Below, piece after piece: positions 52,019 to 54,953 of a stretch of DNA of 54,953 nt. Position 1 is the first letter of the stretch. Every line of letters starts with the position of its first letter. Origin of the DNA: Granulicatella sp. WM01. GTDB taxonomy: Bacteria; Bacillota; Bacilli; Lactobacillales; Aerococcaceae. The position numbers and the translations under genes are program-made. A model generated the notes under the pieces. The model was not told the DNA's origin. It ran no database searches and was given only the letters and a program-made list of their open reading frames with translations. Location of the stretch: NCBI RefSeq assembly GCF_004570605.1, contig NZ_SPPB01000006.1, positions 1-54,953 of the forward strand, read 5' to 3'.

Positions 52019-54628
52019 ATGCCGAAGTTACTATTAATTGATGGGAGTAGTTTAGCATTTAGAGCATTTTATGGATTAAACCAGTTAGATAAATTTAAAA
52101 CGAAAAAAGGGTTTCACACGAATGCGCTATATGCTTTTCATACAATGCTTGATGCAATGTTAAAAAGAGAATGTGCGGAATATGTTTTAGTAGCGTTTGA
52201 TGCTGGGAAAACGACGTTTAGAACGGAACTGTTTGCAGAATATAAAGGTGGACGTGCTAAAATGCCTGAAGAATTAGCGGAACAATGGCCTTATTTTCCA
52301 GTTATGCTAGATGCTTTAGGTATTAAACATTATGAATTAGCTAATTATGAGGCAGATGATATTATTGGAACATTAGCTAAGCAGGCGGAAACAGAAGATA
52401 TAGATGTTGTCATTTTATCTGGAGATAAGGATATGATACAGCTTGTCAGTTCACATGTACGTGTTGACATTACACAAAAAGGGAATGAAGTGAAGTCTTA
52501 TACGATAGAGAGTATCCAAGAAGATATGCATATTACACCACGTCAAATTATTGATGTAAAAGGATTGATGGGAGATTCATCAGATAATTATCCCGGAGTA
52601 ACTAAGGTAGGAGAAAAAACAGCCTTAAAATTAATTCAAGAGTTTGGGAGTATTGAGGGTGTATACGAACATATTGACATGCAAAAAGGGAAGTTGAAAG
52701 AAAATTTAGTTAATGATAAAGAGATGGCTTTTTTAAGTAAAACGTTGGCAACAATTAATCAAGATGCACCAATTGCTTTAAATGTAAAAGATACCTTATA
52801 TCAAGGAAAGCAAATGGAGCAGCTAAAAGAATTTTATGTACAGATGGAATTTAATCAATTTTTAAAACAGATTGATGTTTCCCAAGAAAAAGAAATTGTT
52901 TTAGAGCAATATCATTATGTAGATACGATTACTTCAGAAATGTTAGGGAAGGAGAGTGTTTTACATGTTGAATTGTTAGAAGAGAATTACCATACTGGAA
53001 CGCCTTTAGCAATCGCTTGGACTAATCAACAACATATTTACGTTACCAATTGGGAAAGTGCTTATCACTCGTCAGTACTAAAAGAATGGTTAGAAAATGA
53101 GCAGGTGGCAAAAATAGTATATGACTCTAAACGCATAAAAGTGATGCTATCTCGCTACGGTATAGATATAAAAGGCATAATGTTTGATGTGCTACTAGCG
53201 TCATATATTATTAACGTGAATAATCATTATACAGACTTATCAATGCTTGTTACTGAATATGGTGTGAGCAATGTTCAAAGCGATGAAACTGTTTATGGAA
53301 AAGGGGCCAAACTCTCTATTCCAGAGCAGAAAGTCATTGCCCAACATATTGCTCAAAAAGTACGAGCACTTTCTAATATTACACCGATTTTAAAAGAAAA
53401 ATTAACAAGCCAATGTCTAGATGAATTATATTATGATATGGAGTTACCTTTGGCTGATGTGTTAGGCAATATGGAGATAGTCGGTGTCCACGTTAAAGAA
53501 GATACGTTGCAAAATATGGGCGTTGAACTGGCAGAAAGAATACATGTGCTAGAAAAAGAAATTCATCATTTAGCTGGAGAAGCATTTAATATTAGCTCAC
53601 CAAAACAGTTAGGGTCTATTTTATTTGAAAAGCTAGGATTACCTAAGGGGAAAAAGACAAAAACAGGTTATTCAACAGCTGTAGAAGTTTTAGAAAAGCT
53701 AATAGATGTACCAATAGTTGAAAAGATTTTAGACTATAGACAGCTAACAAAATTAAATTCAACGTATGTAGAGGGATTATCTAAATTTATTGCCACAGAT
53801 CAAAAAATTCATACACGCTATGTTCAAACGTTAACACAAACTGGACGATTAAGCTCAACAGATCCTAATTTACAAAATATTCCTATTCGTATGGAAGAAG
53901 GGCGACGCATACGACAAGCGTTTGTGCCAAGTCAAGAGGATTGGCTAATGCTTTCTGCGGATTATTCACAAATTGAATTACGTGTTTTGGCTCATATTTC
54001 TCAAGATGAGCACATGAAATTGGCGTTTGTTCAACAAGAAGATATTCATACAAGCACAGCTATGCGTGTGTTTGGCGTGTCAAAACAGGAAGTAAATTCT
54101 GATATGCGGCGTCAAGCAAAAGCTGTTAACTTTGGTATTGTTTATGGCATTAGTGACTATGGTTTGTCACAAAATTTGAACATTTCACGTAAAGAAGCGC
54201 AACAATTTATAGACACATATTTTGATAAATATCCTAATATTAAACAATATATGGAAAATATTGTTAATCATGCTAAATCACAAGGATATGTTGAAACATT
54301 GTTCAATCGTAGACGCTATTTACCTGACTTAACATCAAGTAATTTCAATATTCGTTCTTTTGCAGAGCGTACAGCAATGAATACACCAATTCAGGGGAGT
54401 GCTGCAGATATTATAAAAATTGCCATGGTCAAAATGAGCAAATTATTAAAAGAAAAAGGTCTATCTTCACGCATGTTATTACAAGTACATGATGAACTAA
54501 TTTTTGAGGTTCCACCACACGAAGTAGATATTATGAAAGAGCTTGTGAGTTCTGTTATGGAAAATGCAGTTTCTCTATCTGTACCATTAAAAGTAGATTG
54601 TCAAATCGGAAAAACACTCGAATTGTAA
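52019..54628 (+). CDS. polA: DNA polymerase I
   Basis: PolA fills gaps and removes Okazaki primers. The 869 residues hold a 5' nuclease domain (LLLIDGSSLAFRAFYGL, YEADDIIGTLA, GDSSDNYPGV), a degenerate proofreading domain (about 310-480) and the polymerase domain. Polymerase motifs are A (SADYSQIELRVLAHIS), B (RRQAKAVNFGIVYGIS) and C (QVHDELIFE). The exonuclease metal residues are missing: HVELLEEN stands where DTET is expected and no YxxxD is seen, as in Bacillus PolA, so it lacks 3'-5' proofreading. AAGGAGG at 52007-52013 fixes the start at 52019. An IS30 element follows where fpg/coaE often lie. Confidence 0.96.
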   Translation: MPKLLLIDGSSLAFRAFYGLNQLDKFKTKKGFHTNALYAFHTMLDAMLKRECAEYVLVAFDAGKTTFRTELFAEYKGGRAKMPEELAEQWPYFPVMLDALGIKHYELANYEADDIIGTLAKQAETEDIDVVILSGDKDMIQLVSSHVRVDITQKGNEVKSYTIESIQEDMHITPRQIIDVKGLMGDSSDNYPGVTKVGEKTALKLIQEFGSIEGVYEHIDMQKGKLKENLVNDKEMAFLSKTLATINQDAPIALNVKDTLYQGKQMEQLKEFYVQMEFNQFLKQIDVSQEKEIVLEQYHYVDTITSEMLGKESVLHVELLEENYHTGTPLAIAWTNQQHIYVTNWESAYHSSVLKEWLENEQVAKIVYDSKRIKVMLSRYGIDIKGIMFDVLLASYIINVNNHYTDLSMLVTEYGVSNVQSDETVYGKGAKLSIPEQKVIAQHIAQKVRALSNITPILKEKLTSQCLDELYYDMELPLADVLGNMEIVGVHVKEDTLQNMGVELAERIHVLEKEIHHLAGEAFNISSPKQLGSILFEKLGLPKGKKTKTGYSTAVEVLEKLIDVPIVEKILDYRQLTKLNSTYVEGLSKFIATDQKIHTRYVQTLTQTGRLSSTDPNLQNIPIRMEEGRRIRQAFVPSQEDWLMLSADYSQIELRVLAHISQDEHMKLAFVQQEDIHTSTAMRVFGVSKQEVNSDMRRQAKAVNFGIVYGISDYGLSQNLNISRKEAQQFIDTYFDKYPNIKQYMENIVNHAKSQGYVETLFNRRRYLPDLTSSNFNIRSFAERTAMNTPIQGSAADIIKIAMVKMSKLLKEKGLSSRMLLQVHDELIFEVPPHEVDIMKELVSSVMENAVSLSVPLKVDCQIGKTLEL

Positions 54629-54669
54629 AGCCAAGTGCAACAGTACATGAAAAATACTAAAGTCACAGT

Positions 54670-54697
54670 CTATGTCTGTGTGCGACATAGTTGTTTT
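54670..54697 (+). terminator. Probable terminator of polA
   Basis: CTATGTC (54670-54676) and GACATAG (54684-54690) form a perfect 7-bp stem with a 7-base loop, followed by TTGTTTT. It overlaps the left arm of the larger inverted repeat listed next. Confidence 0.55.
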
Positions 54698-54786
54698 GTA
54701 ATGGAATAGGTGTAACGGTCAAGGTATTAGCGTAGCGAGCCTTTACGGTTACACCTATTCTGTTATAGTTTATGTCGTTGCACACA
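54677..54786. repeat. Large imperfect inverted repeat at the 3' end of the IS30 gene
   Basis: A perfect 13-bp stem GAATAGGTGTAAC (54704-54716) / GTTACACCTATTC (54748-54760) is flanked by matching outer blocks: TGTGTGC-GACATA (54677-54689) and TATGTCGTTGCACACA (54771-54786). The right outer block overlaps the transposase stop codon. The loop carries AGCGTAGCGAGC. It could be the IS terminal region, a terminator shielding the element, or two converging IS ends. Confidence 0.65.
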
Positions 54787-54953
54787 AACGATTAAACATA
54801 GTATGAGGTGTATCATAGTCTAGTATACGTCTAGGTCTATTATTTAACGCATTTTGTATAGTTGTTATCATTTGAATAGGTACTAAATTAAATGATTTTC
54901 CCTTTGGTAAAAATTCTCGAATTAAACCATTGTGATTTTCATTAGTCCCTCGT
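54770..54953 (-). mobile_element. IS30-family transposase, C-terminal part, cut by the window edge
   Basis: The - strand encodes the last 60 residues of an IS30-type DDE transposase, beginning RGTNENHNGLIREFLPKG, where the Glu is the final catalytic acid of the DDE triad. It continues through NALNNRPRRILDYDTP to the stop TAA (54772-54770). The N-terminal part lies beyond the window. The frame is intact as far as seen. The element inserted downstream of polA, transcribed toward it. Confidence 0.93.

Noticed and set aside
1-54953. tRNA or rRNA genes
   Set aside because: No cloverleaf-like segments with a GGTTCGA-type T-loop and no rRNA signatures were noticed in the intergenic regions; a scanner would be more reliable.
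1-54953. Defence island, prophage or biosynthetic gene cluster
   Set aside because: Apart from IS fragments, all sizeable genes fall in housekeeping, transport or regulatory families.

Overview
The window is chromosomal DNA from a low-GC Gram-positive bacterium, most likely of the order Lactobacillales. The family cannot be fixed from the sequence; a Carnobacteriaceae or Aerococcaceae relative is a guess. The evidence is the AT-rich composition, strong AGGAGG-type ribosome binding sites, many extended -10 promoters, GTG/TTG starts, and Firmicute gene sets: yloU-yloV-recG-plsX, ytoI-nrnA, mutS with a QLSLF clamp motif, a fused gshF, ECF vitamin uptake, and a PolA whose proofreading site is lost. 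Most genes are housekeeping genes on the + strand. Three blocks run on the - strand: the metal importer, plsY plus 6S RNA, and a vitamin B6 operon.

Layout. 1-630: gene-free, with a possible ISL3-type IS end and hairpins. 0.6-4.1 kb: ABC-2 exporter followed by a DesK/DesR-like two-component system. 4.3-4.9 kb: a 49-residue membrane peptide and a DUF1831-like protein. 5-9.9 kb: ytoI-like regulator, nrnA, mutS. 10-14.6 kb: an mntABCD-type manganese importer on the - strand, divergent from its DtxR-family regulator, with an operator-like palindrome over the importer start site. 14.6-16.3 kb: phosphoglucomutase. 16.4-17.3 kb: a decayed, gene-free stretch. 17.3-22.8 kb: yloU, fakA-like, recG, plsX, acpP. 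23.2-27 kb: oppDFBC without a binding protein. 27-29.1 kb: a nested inverted repeat, plsY and a well-supported 6S RNA gene. 29.2-31.2 kb: topA. 31.7-34.2 kb: a P1B-4 metal-efflux ATPase with a histidine-rich tandem repeat, a SmtB-like sensor and its palindromic operator. 34.4-38.2 kb: pepF, ribokinase, nucleoside hydrolase. 38.7-46.2 kb: holA, gshF, an unknown gene, cysteine desulfurase, mltG, udk, folA. 46.2-48 kb: GNAT, pyridoxal kinase and ECF S component on the - strand. 48.3-54.6 kb: M42 peptidase, ytpR, an unknown gene, murC, polA. The window ends inside an IS30-family transposase on the - strand.

How the genes fit together. Metal balance is prominent: Mn import under MntR and Zn/Co/Fe-type efflux under an ArsR sensor. 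gshF and the cysteine desulfurase supply thiol and sulfur metabolism. The plsX, acpP and plsY genes cover the acyl-phosphate route to phospholipid. Ribokinase and the nucleoside hydrolase salvage ribose from nucleosides. No large undescribed system (defence island, biosynthetic cluster, CRISPR array) was found. The best leads are small: the 49-aa peptide, the unknown protein between ytpR and murC, the His-repeat efflux ATPase, paired hairpins inside the mnt operon, and decayed or repeat-like intergenic DNA.
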